A DNA stretch of 64,000 nucleotides, taken from NCBI RefSeq assembly GCF_900078685.2, contig NZ_LT546166.1, positions 3,429,239-3,493,238 on the forward strand, written 5' to 3'. Origin of the DNA: Mycolicibacter icosiumassiliensis. Its GTDB lineage: Bacteria > Actinomycetota > Actinomycetes > Mycobacteriales > Mycobacteriaceae. Of this stretch, positions 45,018 through 54,837 are shown one piece after another. The position numbers were made by a program, and so were the translations under genes. The stretch's first letter is position 1; every line of letters starts with the position of its first letter. The notes beneath the pieces were generated by a model. The model was not told the DNA's origin, did no database searches, and worked only from the letters and a program-made list of their open reading frames with translations.

Positions 45018-45355
45018 CCGACCCCCCCGCCCACGCCGCGCCCGCCGAGAAGATCCGCAGTGCGCTGCTGCCCTACCGGGTGATGGCGTGGACGACCGGT
45101 GTCTGGCTGATCGCCCTGTGCTACGAGATCGTGGTGCGCTACGTGGTCAAGGTGGACAACCCGCCGACCTGGATCGGCGTGGTGCACGGCTGGGTGTACT
45201 TCGCCTACCTGCTGGCCACTTTCAACCTGGCGGTCAAGGTCCGCTGGCCGCTCGGCAAGACCATCGGGGTGCTGCTCTCGGGCACCATTCCCCTGCTGGG
45301 CATCATCGTCGAACACTTCCAGTCCCGAAACATCAAGGCCCAGTTCAACCTCTGA
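45014..45355 (+). CDS. DUF3817 membrane protein (Rv1342c-like), left copy
   Basis: This is a 113-aa protein with three hydrophobic helices. The family segment PTWIGVVHGWVYFAYLLATFNLAVKVRWPLGKTI is present. It is translationally coupled to the LprD-like gene by an ATGA overlap and converges with rdgB. Function unknown. Confidence 0.85.
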   Translation: MTDPPAHAAPAEKIRSALLPYRVMAWTTGVWLIALCYEIVVRYVVKVDNPPTWIGVVHGWVYFAYLLATFNLAVKVRWPLGKTIGVLLSGTIPLLGIIVEHFQSRNIKAQFNL

Positions 45356-45371
45356 CGCCCCCGCGGCGTCG

Positions 45372-45980
45372 TTACGCCAGCGAGCGCAGCGCCGGCAGCA
45401 GCAACTCCAGCGCACGGCCGCGGTGCGATGCGGCGTCCTTCTCCGCCGGGCTCAACTGCGCTGCGGTGCGGTCGTCTTCCGCCGGGACAAACACCGGGTC
45501 GTAGCCGAATCCGCCCTCGCCGCGGGGTTCTCGAGCGATGCTGCCCGCCCACTCGCCGCGCACCACCACTTCGTGCTCGACTCCGGGGCCCCATACCAGC
45601 GCGCACGCCGACACGAACGCCGCACCGCGCCGCTCGTCGGGCACGTCGCGCAGCTGACCCAGCAACAGCGCGGTGTTGGCTGCGTCGTCGCCGTGACTGC
45701 CTGACCAGCGCGCCGACAGCACCCCGGGCATACCGTTGAGCGCCGCAACGGTCAGGCCCGAATCATCTGCGACGCAAGGCAATCCGGTCGCCGCGTAGCC
45801 GTCACGCGCTTTAGCCAAGGCGTTCTCCTCGAACGTCGCCGCGGTCTCCGGCGCTTCGGGATACGGCGGCACCTCATCGAGCGAGACCAGCTGCACACCC
45901 GAGACTCCGGCGTGCTCCAGCACCCGGCTCAGCTCGGCCAGCTTCTTGCGATTGCGGCTCGCGACCAGCAGTTGCGTCAC
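45372..45980 (-). CDS. rdgB: dITP/XTP pyrophosphatase RdgB, left copy
   Basis: This is a 202-aa HAM1/RdgB enzyme. LLVASRNRKKLAEL is the N-terminal substrate loop, TFEENALAKA and ADDSGLTVAAL carry the catalytic residues, GFGYDPVFVP the purine pocket and HRGRALE the ending. It hydrolyses non-canonical purine nucleoside triphosphates to monophosphates. GTG start, eight bases after rph. One residue differs from the other copy (Gln here, Arg in the right arm; base 45457). Confidence 0.93.
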   Translation of the reverse strand: MTQLLVASRNRKKLAELSRVLEHAGVSGVQLVSLDEVPPYPEAPETAATFEENALAKARDGYAATGLPCVADDSGLTVAALNGMPGVLSARWSGSHGDDAANTALLLGQLRDVPDERRGAAFVSACALVWGPGVEHEVVVRGEWAGSIAREPRGEGGFGYDPVFVPAEDDRTAAQLSPAEKDAASHRGRALELLLPALRSLA

Positions 45981-45988
45981 CGGGGCGG

Positions 45989-46768
45989 TCAGCTGCCGAA
46001 CGCCTTCTTCGGTGCCGGCCCCTCCGGCAGCACCCCCGGATACGGCAGCGCCAGTGCTTCGCGCTGCACCACGAACAGCTTCTCGCAGGCAGCCAGCGCC
46101 GCGTCGAGCATCTTGTCCAAGGTCGAACGCGGGAACGTCGCACCCTCGCCGGTGCCTTGGATCTCCACCAGTGTTCCGGTGTCGGTGGCAACCACGTTCA
46201 TGTCGACCTCCGCGCGCGAGTCCTCCTCATAGGGGAGGTCGACGCGGACCCGGCCGTCGACCACACCGACGCTGACGGCGGAGATTGCGCACGAGATCGG
46301 GCGGGGGTCCGACAACTTGCCGGCGGCCGACAGGTAGGTGACCGCATCGGCCAGCGCCACATAGGCGCCGGTGATCGCCGCGGTGCGGGTACCGCCGTCA
46401 GCCTGCAGTACGTCGCAGTCGATCGCGATGGTGTTCTCCCCCAGCGCCGCCAGGTCGATACAGGCACGCAGCGAGCGACCCACCAGCCGGCTGATCTCCT
46501 GGGTCCGCCCACCGACGCGGCCCTTGACCGATTCGCGGTCCGAGCGGGTGTGGGTAGCGGCGGGCAGCATGGCGTATTCGGCGGTCAGCCAACCGCGACC
46601 GGAGCCCTTCCGCCAGCGCGGAACGCCCTCGGTGACGCTGGCCGTGCACATGACCCGGGTGTTGCCGAACTCGACCAGAACCGATCCGGCCGGGTTGACG
46701 GTGAAGCCGCGGGTGATGACGACCGGGCGCAGCTCGTCGTCGAGGCGACCGTCTTCTCGTTTGGACAC
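45989..46768 (-). CDS. rph: Ribonuclease PH, left copy
   Basis: This is a 259-aa protein with a GTG start. RNase PH motifs are [24 protein letters not shown], the arginine-rich [17 protein letters not shown] that binds phosphate, and [23 protein letters not shown]. It is a phosphorolytic 3'-5' exonuclease for tRNA 3' ends. It sits between the Rv1339-like gene and rdgB, as in M. tuberculosis (Rv1339-Rv1341). Confidence 0.95.
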   Translation of the reverse strand: MSKREDGRLDDELRPVVITRGFTVNPAGSVLVEFGNTRVMCTASVTEGVPRWRKGSGRGWLTAEYAMLPAATHTRSDRESVKGRVGGRTQEISRLVGRSLRACIDLAALGENTIAIDCDVLQADGGTRTAAITGAYVALADAVTYLSAAGKLSDPRPISCAISAVSVGVVDGRVRVDLPYEEDSRAEVDMNVVATDTGTLVEIQGTGEGATFPRSTLDKMLDAALAACEKLFVVQREALALPYPGVLPEGPAPKKAFGS

Positions 46769-46791
46769 GCGGATAACCCTAGCGGGTCAGA

Positions 46792-47568
46792 TCAGGACCG
46801 CTTGATGTCGAACGACTCGTCGCACACCACGGCGTGCACCGGACCGTCGAACTCCGCCTTGGCCTCCCCGATTACGTCCTCGCGCGAGGTCCAGGGCGGG
46901 ATGTGGGTCAACAGCAGTTGTCCGACACCCGCGGCCGCGGCGATGCGCCCAGCCTCGGTGCCGGACAGGTGCAGGTTGGGCGGGCGGTTGGCCTCATGGG
47001 TCCAGGACGCCTCGCACAAGAACACGTCGGCGCCGCGCGCCAACTCGATCACCGCATCGCAGAAGCCGGTGTCCGCGCTGTAAACCAGCGTCGCGCCGGA
47101 CGGATCGGTGATCCGCATCCCGTACGACTCGGTCGGATGCGACACCAGCCCGGGCTGCACACTCAGCGTCCCGAACGTGACCGGCTCACCGTCCACCCAG
47201 GCTCGGACGTCGAAGATGTCGGTGATGTCGTCGATCTCGCCGCCGTAGGGCGACGACGCCGCGCCTATCCGCGACCAGGTGTCACTGGGCCCATAAAGCA
47301 GGCCCTTGTCGAACGGCTTGAGCGCCACCGACGGGTGGTAACGGCGCCAGACGAACAAGCCCGGCAGATCCAGGCAGTGGTCGGCATGCAAGTGCGACAA
47401 CAGCACATGCACCGACCCCGGATCGACATGGCGCTGCAGGGCGCCGAGCACCCCACCACCGAAGTCGATTACCAGCGGCGGCGAGTCCGGCGCCTGCAGC
47501 AGGTATCCCGATGCCGGCGAGTCCGGACCCACCACACTGCCGGAGCAGCCCAGCACGGTCAGTCGCAC
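46792..47568 (-). CDS. Metallo-beta-lactamase-fold phosphodiesterase (Rv1339-like), left copy
   Basis: This is a 258-aa protein with a GTG start. The HxHxDH motif is SHLHADHCLDL, with further ligands in SHPTESYG, YSADTGFCD and THIPPW. The length and order match M. tuberculosis Rv1339, an atypical class II cyclic-nucleotide phosphodiesterase. Cytosolic. It lies 23 bases before rph. Confidence 0.88.
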   Translation of the reverse strand: MRLTVLGCSGSVVGPDSPASGYLLQAPDSPPLVIDFGGGVLGALQRHVDPGSVHVLLSHLHADHCLDLPGLFVWRRYHPSVALKPFDKGLLYGPSDTWSRIGAASSPYGGEIDDITDIFDVRAWVDGEPVTFGTLSVQPGLVSHPTESYGMRITDPSGATLVYSADTGFCDAVIELARGADVFLCEASWTHEANRPPNLHLSGTEAGRIAAAAGVGQLLLTHIPPWTSREDVIGEAKAEFDGPVHAVVCDESFDIKRS

Positions 47569-47648
47569 GTTCCCTACTGTGCCATGTTCGCCGCGACCAT
47601 GACGAAGACACCGGCGCTTTGCTCACGATTCGTCATCGAAATCACCGG

Positions 47649-48455
47649 CTAGGGCATCGGGGCGTGGCGGTGGACGGACCCGACGCCGGTGATGGTCGGT
47701 CCCAAAAATCGGGTGGCCAGGTCAGCAAACGCCTCCGGATCACCGGTGGCCTCGAAGACCCGCGTTGCCGGGGCAGCCTCATGTGGCCGCAGCAAGTCGC
47801 GTTCGGTGAGCACCCGCAACAGTTCCTTGGCGGTCTCTTCGGCGCTGGACACCAGCGTCACCTGCTCACCCATCGCGAGCTGGATCAATCCGGACAACAG
47901 CGGGTAATGCGTGCAGCCCAACACCAGGGTGTCGACCCCGGCGCGTTGCAGTGGCTCCAGATACCCCTCGGCCAGTCCCAACACCTGCCGGCCACTGGTG
48001 ATCCCGCGCTCGACGAAGTCGACAAAGCGTGGGCAGGCCACCGCGGTGATCTCGGTGTCACGGGCGGCGGCGAACGCATCCTGGTAGGCGTGACTGGCGA
48101 TGGTCGCCTGGGTCCCGATCACCCCGATGCGGCCGTTGCGGGTGGTTGCTACCGCCCGGCGCACCGCCGGCAGGATCACCTCGATGACCGGTACGTCGTA
48201 GCGTTCCCGCGCATCGCGCAGGCACGCCGCCGATGCGGTGTTGCAGGCGATCACCAACGCCTTGATGCCGCGCGCGACCAGGTCGTCCCCGATGGCCAGG
48301 GCGTGCGCCCGGACCTCGGGGATGCTCAGCGGGCCGTAGGGGCCGTTGCCGGTGTCGCCGACGTAGATGATGTCCTCGTCGGGCAACTGGTCGATGATCG
48401 ATCGGGCCACGGTCAGCCCGCCGACACCGGAGTCGAAGATTCCGATCGGGCTCAC
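47649..48455 (-). CDS. murI: Glutamate racemase MurI, left copy
   Basis: This is a 268-aa protein. [13 protein letters not shown] is the N-terminal motif; the catalytic Cys pair lies in [10 protein letters not shown] and [10 protein letters not shown]. The enzyme supplies D-glutamate for peptidoglycan. Its GTG start overlaps the rhomboid stop (GTGA), so the two are coupled, as for Rv1337-Rv1338. Confidence 0.95.
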   Translation of the reverse strand: MSPIGIFDSGVGGLTVARSIIDQLPDEDIIYVGDTGNGPYGPLSIPEVRAHALAIGDDLVARGIKALVIACNTASAACLRDARERYDVPVIEVILPAVRRAVATTRNGRIGVIGTQATIASHAYQDAFAAARDTEITAVACPRFVDFVERGITSGRQVLGLAEGYLEPLQRAGVDTLVLGCTHYPLLSGLIQLAMGEQVTLVSSAEETAKELLRVLTERDLLRPHEAAPATRVFEATGDPEAFADLATRFLGPTITGVGSVHRHAPMP

Positions 48456-49105
48456 GCGGCCGCCCCCCGCCGACGCTTCCGGGCCTTACGTTCGGGACCC
48501 GCCAGCCAATAGGCGGCCAGCACCCCGGCGAGCGCCCCGCACAGGTGGCCCTGCCAGGACACCCCACCGCACACGTTCAACACCGGTACCGCTCCCCACA
48601 GAATGCCGCCGTAGAGGAACAGCACCACGACCCCGACTAGGATCTGCCAGATCCGCCGGGTGAACCACCCGAACACCACCAGGAAGGCCAGCCAGCCGAA
48701 GATCAGGCCGGAGGCACCGATGTGGTCGGTCGGCCCGCACGATGACCCGACGTTGCCGATCAACCATGTCCCCAGTCCCCCGACAATCCAGATGATCGCG
48801 GTGGCCAGCACAAACCGGGACAGCCCGGTCAACGTCAACAAGAAGCCCAGCACCAGCGCGGGGCCGGTGTTGGCCAGCAGATGCGCCCAGTTCGCGTGCA
48901 GCAGCGGGGCGAACAGCACCCCCCACAGGCCGTCGGTCTCCAGCGGCCGGATGCCGTTGTGGTCCCACCGGTGTCCGCCGACCTGATCCACGGCTTCGAC
49001 CAGGTAGAGCAGCCCGACGAACGCGATGATGGTGGCCCCGCCGGTGCGCCAGAGGGATTTCTCCTCCGGCCGCGATGCGGGCGCCGTCCCATCGTGGGAA
49101 ATCAT
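48452..49105 (-). CDS. Rhomboid-family intramembrane serine protease (Rv1337-like), left copy
   Basis: The ATG at 49105 follows GAGGTGGG; a GTG two codons earlier is possible. The protein of 217 aa has six to seven hydrophobic helices. The catalytic serine motif GASG lies in [11 protein letters not shown], and a conserved [11 protein letters not shown] segment and a late His ([11 protein letters not shown]) fit the Ser/His dyad. Substrates unknown. Confidence 0.88.
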   Translation of the reverse strand: MISHDGTAPASRPEEKSLWRTGGATIIAFVGLLYLVEAVDQVGGHRWDHNGIRPLETDGLWGVLFAPLLHANWAHLLANTGPALVLGFLLTLTGLSRFVLATAIIWIVGGLGTWLIGNVGSSCGPTDHIGASGLIFGWLAFLVVFGWFTRRIWQILVGVVVLFLYGGILWGAVPVLNVCGGVSWQGHLCGALAGVLAAYWLAGPERKARKRRRGAAA

Positions 49106-49112
49106 GCCCACC

Positions 49113-49724
49113 TCACGGCTTTTCCGCGAGGCCAGTGGGCCGGTCGGCGAATGCCCCCGGCACTGTGCCCTGGTAGGTCGGGATTCCGGCCACCGGATCA
49201 GCAGACAGCAACCCCGACAGCATCGCCCGGGCCAGACAGTCCGCCGCAGCGGCGCCGACCGCGGCGATCAGGCCCGTCTCGGGGGACATCGCGGCCGGTG
49301 TTCCCGGCAGCGGCGGAACCTCGACGGTGCCGGTCGCCAACGCGAAAACCGTGTCGCCATCCACCGGGGTGTGCGAGGGCCGGATGGTGCGGGCCAGCCC
49401 GTCCTGGGCGGCGATCGCCACCCGACGGCAGCCGGCCGGGCTGAGCGCGGCGTCGGTGGCCACCACGGCGATGGTGGTGTTGAGCGCCAGGGTTTTGGGC
49501 TCCAGGCCGGCCAGTATCGCCAGCTGCTCAGATGGCGGCGCCGTCAGACCGAACTCTTCGATGAGCAAGGTCGACCAGGGCAACCCGGTGGTGGGGTCGA
49601 TGAGTTCGCCGGTGGGGTTCACCACCACGATCGCGCCCACGGTGACCACGTCGTCGCCCAAATCCAGTGTCGTCGACGCGGTGCCCACCCCGCCCTTGAA
49701 GACTCCGGCACGTGCCCCGGCGCC
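49113..49724 (-). pseudogene. P1-family (DmpA/Rv1333-like) peptidase, truncated at the palindrome centre, left copy
   Basis: Only the last about 204 codons are real coding sequence: GAGARAGVFKGGVGTAS, then VTVGAIVVVNPTGEL, and NTTIAVVATDA, the place where P1 peptidases cleave themselves to free a Ser/Thr nucleophile. At 49724 the frame crosses the palindrome centre and continues into antisense of the other copy, giving a chimeric 436-codon open frame that has no biological meaning. The N-terminal half is absent from the window. In M. tuberculosis, mec, cysO and cysM lie between this gene and the rhomboid gene; here they are 7 bases apart. Confidence 0.8.
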
Positions 49725-49730
49725 GGCGCC
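49719..49730. repeat. Native 12-bp palindrome at the centre of the inverted duplication
   Basis: GGCGCCGGCGCC is its own reverse complement and is centred exactly at 49724/49725. In the peptidase frame it encodes the Gly-Ala repeat GAGA expected in P1 peptidases before the KGGVGTAS motif, so it probably existed before the fold-back. Confidence 0.75.
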
Positions 49731-50336
49731 GGGGCACGTGCCGGAGTCTTCAAGGGCGGGGTGGGCACCGCGTCGACGACACTGGATTTGGGCGACGACG
49801 TGGTCACCGTGGGCGCGATCGTGGTGGTGAACCCCACCGGCGAACTCATCGACCCCACCACCGGGTTGCCCTGGTCGACCTTGCTCATCGAAGAGTTCGG
49901 TCTGACGGCGCCGCCATCTGAGCAGCTGGCGATACTGGCCGGCCTGGAGCCCAAAACCCTGGCGCTCAACACCACCATCGCCGTGGTGGCCACCGACGCC
50001 GCGCTCAGCCCGGCCGGCTGCCGCCGGGTGGCGATCGCCGCCCAGGACGGGCTGGCCCGCACCATCCGGCCCTCGCACACCCCGGTGGATGGCGACACGG
50101 TTTTCGCGTTGGCGACCGGCACCGTCAAGGTTCCGCCGCTGCCGGGAACACCGGCCGCGATGTCCCCCGAGACGGGCCTGATCGCCGCGGTCGGCGCCGC
50201 TGCGGCGGACTGTCTGGCCCGGGCGATGCTGTCGGGGTTGCTGTCTGCTGATCCGGTGGCCGGAATCCCGACCTACCAGGGCACAGTGCCGGGGGCATTC
50301 GCCGACCGGCCCACTGGCCTCGCGGAAAAGCCGTGA
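49725..50336 (+). pseudogene. P1-family peptidase, truncated at the palindrome centre, right copy
   Basis: This is a mirror copy of 49113-49724 on the opposite strand, with the same C-terminal about 204 codons. It differs at base 50127 (AAG, Lys, against GAG, Glu, in the left copy). The upstream half is replaced by antisense of the left copy. Confidence 0.8.
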
Positions 50337-50343
50337 GGTGGGC

Positions 50344-50997
50344 ATGATTTCCCACGATGGGACGGCGCCCGCATCGCGGCCGGAGGAGAAATCCCTCTGG
50401 CGCACCGGCGGGGCCACCATCATCGCGTTCGTCGGGCTGCTCTACCTGGTCGAAGCCGTGGATCAGGTCGGCGGACACCGGTGGGACCACAACGGCATCC
50501 GGCCGCTGGAGACCGACGGCCTGTGGGGGGTGCTGTTCGCCCCGCTGCTGCACGCGAACTGGGCGCATCTGCTGGCCAACACCGGCCCCGCGCTGGTGCT
50601 GGGCTTCTTGTTGACGTTGACCGGGCTGTCCCGGTTTGTGCTGGCCACCGCGATCATCTGGATTGTCGGGGGACTGGGGACATGGTTGATCGGCAACGTC
50701 GGGTCATCGTGCGGGCCGACCGACCACATCGGTGCCTCCGGCCTGATCTTCGGCTGGCTGGCCTTCCTGGTGGTGTTCGGGTGGTTCACCCGGCGGATCT
50801 GGCAGATCCTAGTCGGGGTCGTGGTGCTGTTCCTCTACGGCGGCATTCTGTGGGGAGCGGTACCGGTGTTGAACGTGTGCGGTGGGGTGTCCTGGCAGGG
50901 CCACCTGTGCGGGGCGCTCGCCGGGGTGCTGGCCGCCTATTGGCTGGCGGGTCCCGAACGTAAGGCCCGGAAGCGTCGGCGGGGGGCGGCCGCGTGA
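50344..50997 (+). CDS. Rhomboid-family protease (Rv1337-like), right copy
   Basis: This is an identical mirror of 48452-49105: 217 aa, GASG serine motif and multiple membrane helices. It starts at an ATG after GAGGTGGG and overlaps the murI start by four bases. Confidence 0.85.
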   Translation: MISHDGTAPASRPEEKSLWRTGGATIIAFVGLLYLVEAVDQVGGHRWDHNGIRPLETDGLWGVLFAPLLHANWAHLLANTGPALVLGFLLTLTGLSRFVLATAIIWIVGGLGTWLIGNVGSSCGPTDHIGASGLIFGWLAFLVVFGWFTRRIWQILVGVVVLFLYGGILWGAVPVLNVCGGVSWQGHLCGALAGVLAAYWLAGPERKARKRRRGAAA

Positions 50998-51800
50998 GCC
51001 CGATCGGAATCTTCGACTCCGGTGTCGGCGGGCTGACCGTGGCCCGATCGATCATCGACCAGTTGCCCGACGAGGACATCATCTACGTCGGCGACACCGG
51101 CAACGGCCCCTACGGCCCGCTGAGCATCCCCGAGGTCCGGGCGCACGCCCTGGCCATCGGGGACGACCTGGTCGCGCGCGGCATCAAGGCGTTGGTGATC
51201 GCCTGCAACACCGCATCGGCGGCGTGCCTGCGCGATGCGCGGGAACGCTACGACGTACCGGTCATCGAGGTGATCCTGCCGGCGGTGCGCCGGGCGGTAG
51301 CAACCACCCGCAACGGCCGCATCGGGGTGATCGGGACCCAGGCGACCATCGCCAGTCACGCCTACCAGGATGCGTTCGCCGCCGCCCGTGACACCGAGAT
51401 CACCGCGGTGGCCTGCCCACGCTTTGTCGACTTCGTCGAGCGCGGGATCACCAGTGGCCGGCAGGTGTTGGGACTGGCCGAGGGGTATCTGGAGCCACTG
51501 CAACGCGCCGGGGTCGACACCCTGGTGTTGGGCTGCACGCATTACCCGCTGTTGTCCGGATTGATCCAGCTCGCGATGGGTGAGCAGGTGACGCTGGTGT
51601 CCAGCGCCGAAGAGACCGCCAAGGAACTGTTGCGGGTGCTCACCGAACGCGACTTGCTGCGGCCACATGAGGCTGCCCCGGCAACGCGGGTCTTCGAGGC
51701 CACCGGTGATCCGGAGGCGTTTGCTGACCTGGCCACCCGATTTTTGGGACCGACCATCACCGGCGTCGGGTCCGTCCACCGCCACGCCCCGATGCCCTAG
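50994..51800 (+). CDS. murI: Glutamate racemase MurI, right copy
   Basis: This is an identical mirror of 47649-48455: 268 aa, with both catalytic Cys motifs (ACNTAS and GCTHYP). Two complete murI copies in one genome would be unusual for a mycobacterium, which supports an assembly origin of the duplication. Confidence 0.92.
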   Translation: MSPIGIFDSGVGGLTVARSIIDQLPDEDIIYVGDTGNGPYGPLSIPEVRAHALAIGDDLVARGIKALVIACNTASAACLRDARERYDVPVIEVILPAVRRAVATTRNGRIGVIGTQATIASHAYQDAFAAARDTEITAVACPRFVDFVERGITSGRQVLGLAEGYLEPLQRAGVDTLVLGCTHYPLLSGLIQLAMGEQVTLVSSAEETAKELLRVLTERDLLRPHEAAPATRVFEATGDPEAFADLATRFLGPTITGVGSVHRHAPMP

Positions 51801-51880
51801 CCGGTGATTTCGATGACGAATCGTGAGCAAAGCGCCGGTGTCTTCGTCATGGTCGCGGCGAACATGGCACAGTAGGGAAC

Positions 51881-52657
51881 GTGCGACTGACCGTGCTGGG
51901 CTGCTCCGGCAGTGTGGTGGGTCCGGACTCGCCGGCATCGGGATACCTGCTGCAGGCGCCGGACTCGCCGCCGCTGGTAATCGACTTCGGTGGTGGGGTG
52001 CTCGGCGCCCTGCAGCGCCATGTCGATCCGGGGTCGGTGCATGTGCTGTTGTCGCACTTGCATGCCGACCACTGCCTGGATCTGCCGGGCTTGTTCGTCT
52101 GGCGCCGTTACCACCCGTCGGTGGCGCTCAAGCCGTTCGACAAGGGCCTGCTTTATGGGCCCAGTGACACCTGGTCGCGGATAGGCGCGGCGTCGTCGCC
52201 CTACGGCGGCGAGATCGACGACATCACCGACATCTTCGACGTCCGAGCCTGGGTGGACGGTGAGCCGGTCACGTTCGGGACGCTGAGTGTGCAGCCCGGG
52301 CTGGTGTCGCATCCGACCGAGTCGTACGGGATGCGGATCACCGATCCGTCCGGCGCGACGCTGGTTTACAGCGCGGACACCGGCTTCTGCGATGCGGTGA
52401 TCGAGTTGGCGCGCGGCGCCGACGTGTTCTTGTGCGAGGCGTCCTGGACCCATGAGGCCAACCGCCCGCCCAACCTGCACCTGTCCGGCACCGAGGCTGG
52501 GCGCATCGCCGCGGCCGCGGGTGTCGGACAACTGCTGTTGACCCACATCCCGCCCTGGACCTCGCGCGAGGACGTAATCGGGGAGGCCAAGGCGGAGTTC
52601 GACGGTCCGGTGCACGCCGTGGTGTGCGACGAGTCGTTCGACATCAAGCGGTCCTGA
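51881..52657 (+). CDS. Metallo-beta-lactamase-fold phosphodiesterase (Rv1339-like), right copy
   Basis: This is an identical mirror of 46792-47568: 258 aa, GTG start, SHLHADHC metal motif. It is followed after 23 bases by rph. Confidence 0.86.
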   Translation: MRLTVLGCSGSVVGPDSPASGYLLQAPDSPPLVIDFGGGVLGALQRHVDPGSVHVLLSHLHADHCLDLPGLFVWRRYHPSVALKPFDKGLLYGPSDTWSRIGAASSPYGGEIDDITDIFDVRAWVDGEPVTFGTLSVQPGLVSHPTESYGMRITDPSGATLVYSADTGFCDAVIELARGADVFLCEASWTHEANRPPNLHLSGTEAGRIAAAAGVGQLLLTHIPPWTSREDVIGEAKAEFDGPVHAVVCDESFDIKRS

Positions 52658-52680
52658 TCTGACCCGCTAGGGTTATCCGC

Positions 52681-53460
52681 GTGTCCAAACGAGAAGACGG
52701 TCGCCTCGACGACGAGCTGCGCCCGGTCGTCATCACCCGCGGCTTCACCGTCAACCCGGCCGGATCGGTTCTGGTCGAGTTCGGCAACACCCGGGTCATG
52801 TGCACGGCCAGCGTCACCGAGGGCGTTCCGCGCTGGCGGAAGGGCTCCGGTCGCGGTTGGCTGACCGCCGAATACGCCATGCTGCCCGCCGCTACCCACA
52901 CCCGCTCGGACCGCGAATCGGTCAAGGGCCGCGTCGGTGGGCGGACCCAGGAGATCAGCCGGCTGGTGGGTCGCTCGCTGCGTGCCTGTATCGACCTGGC
53001 GGCGCTGGGGGAGAACACCATCGCGATCGACTGCGACGTACTGCAGGCTGACGGCGGTACCCGCACCGCGGCGATCACCGGCGCCTATGTGGCGCTGGCC
53101 GATGCGGTCACCTACCTGTCGGCCGCCGGCAAGTTGTCGGACCCCCGCCCGATCTCGTGCGCAATCTCCGCCGTCAGCGTCGGTGTGGTCGACGGCCGGG
53201 TCCGCGTCGACCTCCCCTATGAGGAGGACTCGCGCGCGGAGGTCGACATGAACGTGGTTGCCACCGACACCGGAACACTGGTGGAGATCCAAGGCACCGG
53301 CGAGGGTGCGACGTTCCCGCGTTCGACCTTGGACAAGATGCTCGACGCGGCGCTGGCTGCCTGCGAGAAGCTGTTCGTGGTGCAGCGCGAAGCACTGGCG
53401 CTGCCGTATCCGGGGGTGCTGCCGGAGGGGCCGGCACCGAAGAAGGCGTTCGGCAGCTGA
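52681..53460 (+). CDS. rph: Ribonuclease PH, right copy
   Basis: This is an identical mirror of 45989-46768: 259 aa, GTG start, with the phosphate-binding Arg segment and [12 protein letters not shown] motif intact. Confidence 0.93.
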   Translation: MSKREDGRLDDELRPVVITRGFTVNPAGSVLVEFGNTRVMCTASVTEGVPRWRKGSGRGWLTAEYAMLPAATHTRSDRESVKGRVGGRTQEISRLVGRSLRACIDLAALGENTIAIDCDVLQADGGTRTAAITGAYVALADAVTYLSAAGKLSDPRPISCAISAVSVGVVDGRVRVDLPYEEDSRAEVDMNVVATDTGTLVEIQGTGEGATFPRSTLDKMLDAALAACEKLFVVQREALALPYPGVLPEGPAPKKAFGS

Positions 53461-53468
53461 CCGCCCCG

Positions 53469-54077
53469 GTGACGCAACTGCTGGTCGCGAGCCGCAATCG
53501 CAAGAAGCTGGCCGAGCTGAGCCGGGTGCTGGAGCACGCCGGAGTCTCGGGTGTGCAGCTGGTCTCGCTCGATGAGGTGCCGCCGTATCCCGAAGCGCCG
53601 GAGACCGCGGCGACGTTCGAGGAGAACGCCTTGGCTAAAGCGCGTGACGGCTACGCGGCGACCGGATTGCCTTGCGTCGCAGATGATTCGGGCCTGACCG
53701 TTGCGGCGCTCAACGGTATGCCCGGGGTGCTGTCGGCGCGCTGGTCAGGCAGTCACGGCGACGACGCAGCCAACACCGCGCTGTTGCTGGGTCAGCTGCG
53801 CGACGTGCCCGACGAGCGGCGCGGTGCGGCGTTCGTGTCGGCGTGCGCGCTGGTATGGGGCCCCGGAGTCGAGCACGAAGTGGTGGTGCGCGGCGAGTGG
53901 GCGGGCAGCATCGCTCGAGAACCCCGCGGCGAGGGCGGATTCGGCTACGACCCGGTGTTTGTCCCGGCGGAAGACGACCGCACCGCAGCGCGGTTGAGCC
54001 CGGCGGAGAAGGACGCCGCATCGCACCGCGGCCGTGCGCTGGAGTTGCTGCTGCCGGCGCTGCGCTCGCTGGCGTAA
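53469..54077 (+). CDS. rdgB: dITP/XTP pyrophosphatase RdgB, right copy
   Basis: This is a mirror of 45372-45980 with one substitution: CGG (Arg) at 53991-53993 instead of CAG (Gln), near the C-terminus in the segment TAARLSPAEK. All catalytic motifs are intact; 202 aa. Confidence 0.91.
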   Translation: MTQLLVASRNRKKLAELSRVLEHAGVSGVQLVSLDEVPPYPEAPETAATFEENALAKARDGYAATGLPCVADDSGLTVAALNGMPGVLSARWSGSHGDDAANTALLLGQLRDVPDERRGAAFVSACALVWGPGVEHEVVVRGEWAGSIAREPRGEGGFGYDPVFVPAEDDRTAARLSPAEKDAASHRGRALELLLPALRSLA

Positions 54078-54093
54078 CGACGCCGCGGGGGCG

Positions 54094-54435
54094 TCAGAGG
54101 TTGAACTGGGCCTTGATGTTTCGGGACTGGAAGTGTTCGACGATGATGCCCAGCAGGGGAATGGTGCCCGAGAGCAGCACCCCGATGGTCTTGCCGAGCG
54201 GCCAGCGGACCTTGACCGCCAGGTTGAAAGTGGCCAGCAGGTAGGCGAAGTACACCCAGCCGTGCACCACGCCGATCCAGGTCGGCGGGTTGTCCACCTT
54301 GACCACGTAGCGCACCACGATCTCGTAGCACAGGGCGATCAGCCAGACACCGGTCGTCCACGCCATCACCCGGTAGGGCAGCAGCGCACTGCGGATCTTC
54401 TCGGCGGGCGCGGCGTGGGCGGGGGGGTCGGTCAT
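54094..54435 (-). CDS. DUF3817 membrane protein (Rv1342c-like), right copy
   Basis: This is an identical mirror of 45014-45355: 113 aa, three hydrophobic helices, start overlapping the stop of the LprD-like gene. Confidence 0.83.
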   Translation of the reverse strand: MTDPPAHAAPAEKIRSALLPYRVMAWTTGVWLIALCYEIVVRYVVKVDNPPTWIGVVHGWVYFAYLLATFNLAVKVRWPLGKTIGVLLSGTIPLLGIIVEHFQSRNIKAQFNL

Positions 54436-54803
54436 GCGGTGTTCCTGTTCTGTCGGGCGTTCTCGGAGAGCTCGGCCAGGTAGGCGTTGTACTCCCGCAT
54501 CGCGGGGTCATCGGTGGGGGCGGCGGCCGCGGGCCGCTCGGGCAGCAGTCCAGCCGGTATCTCGGTCACCGTGTCCGCAGGGCGCAGCTCCGGCGGCTCT
54601 TCTTCGTAGCGGACGAATTTGCGGTAGGCGTACACGCAGAACCAGGCGAACAGCGGCCACTGCAGCGCGTAGCCGAGATTCTGGAAGGTGCCGTTGACCT
54701 CTTGGAACCGGGTCCACTGCCACCAGCCCAGCCCCAGGCACGCACTGGCGGCGACGATCACCAGCACAACCAGTGCAGGTCTCCGACGCCGTGTAGTGGA
54801 CAC
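54432..54803 (-). CDS. LprD-like membrane/lipoprotein, right copy
   Basis: This is an identical mirror of 44646-45017: 123 aa from a GTG, two hydrophobic segments, with a Cys in a weak lipobox. Confidence 0.73.
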   Translation of the reverse strand: MSTTRRRRPALVVLVIVAASACLGLGWWQWTRFQEVNGTFQNLGYALQWPLFAWFCVYAYRKFVRYEEEPPELRPADTVTEIPAGLLPERPAAAAPTDDPAMREYNAYLAELSENARQNRNTA

Positions 54804-54837
54804 CCCATGACGGTACCGCGCCAGGTTAGGAACGCCG

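Larger units (their letters stand above)
35449..49724 (+). repeat. Left arm of a 28.5-kb perfect-centre palindrome
   Basis: Every base x in 35449-49724 is the complement of base 99,449 - x in the right arm, apart from two visible substitutions (45457 T versus 53992 G; 49322 C versus 50127 A, each on the plus strand). There is no spacer at the centre. The arm may continue leftward only if the right arm continues beyond the window. Confidence 0.97.

Noticed and set aside
49700..49750. Hairpin telomere of a linear replicon
   Set aside because: A replicated hairpin telomere would give a palindrome, but the arms are core chromosomal genes (fas, murI, tRNA), the centre lies inside a gene, and no protelomerase is seen.
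49026..50423. Two identical 436-codon proteins on opposite strands over the centre
   Set aside because: They are a product of the palindrome: half peptidase, half antisense. Only the C-terminal half is real coding sequence.
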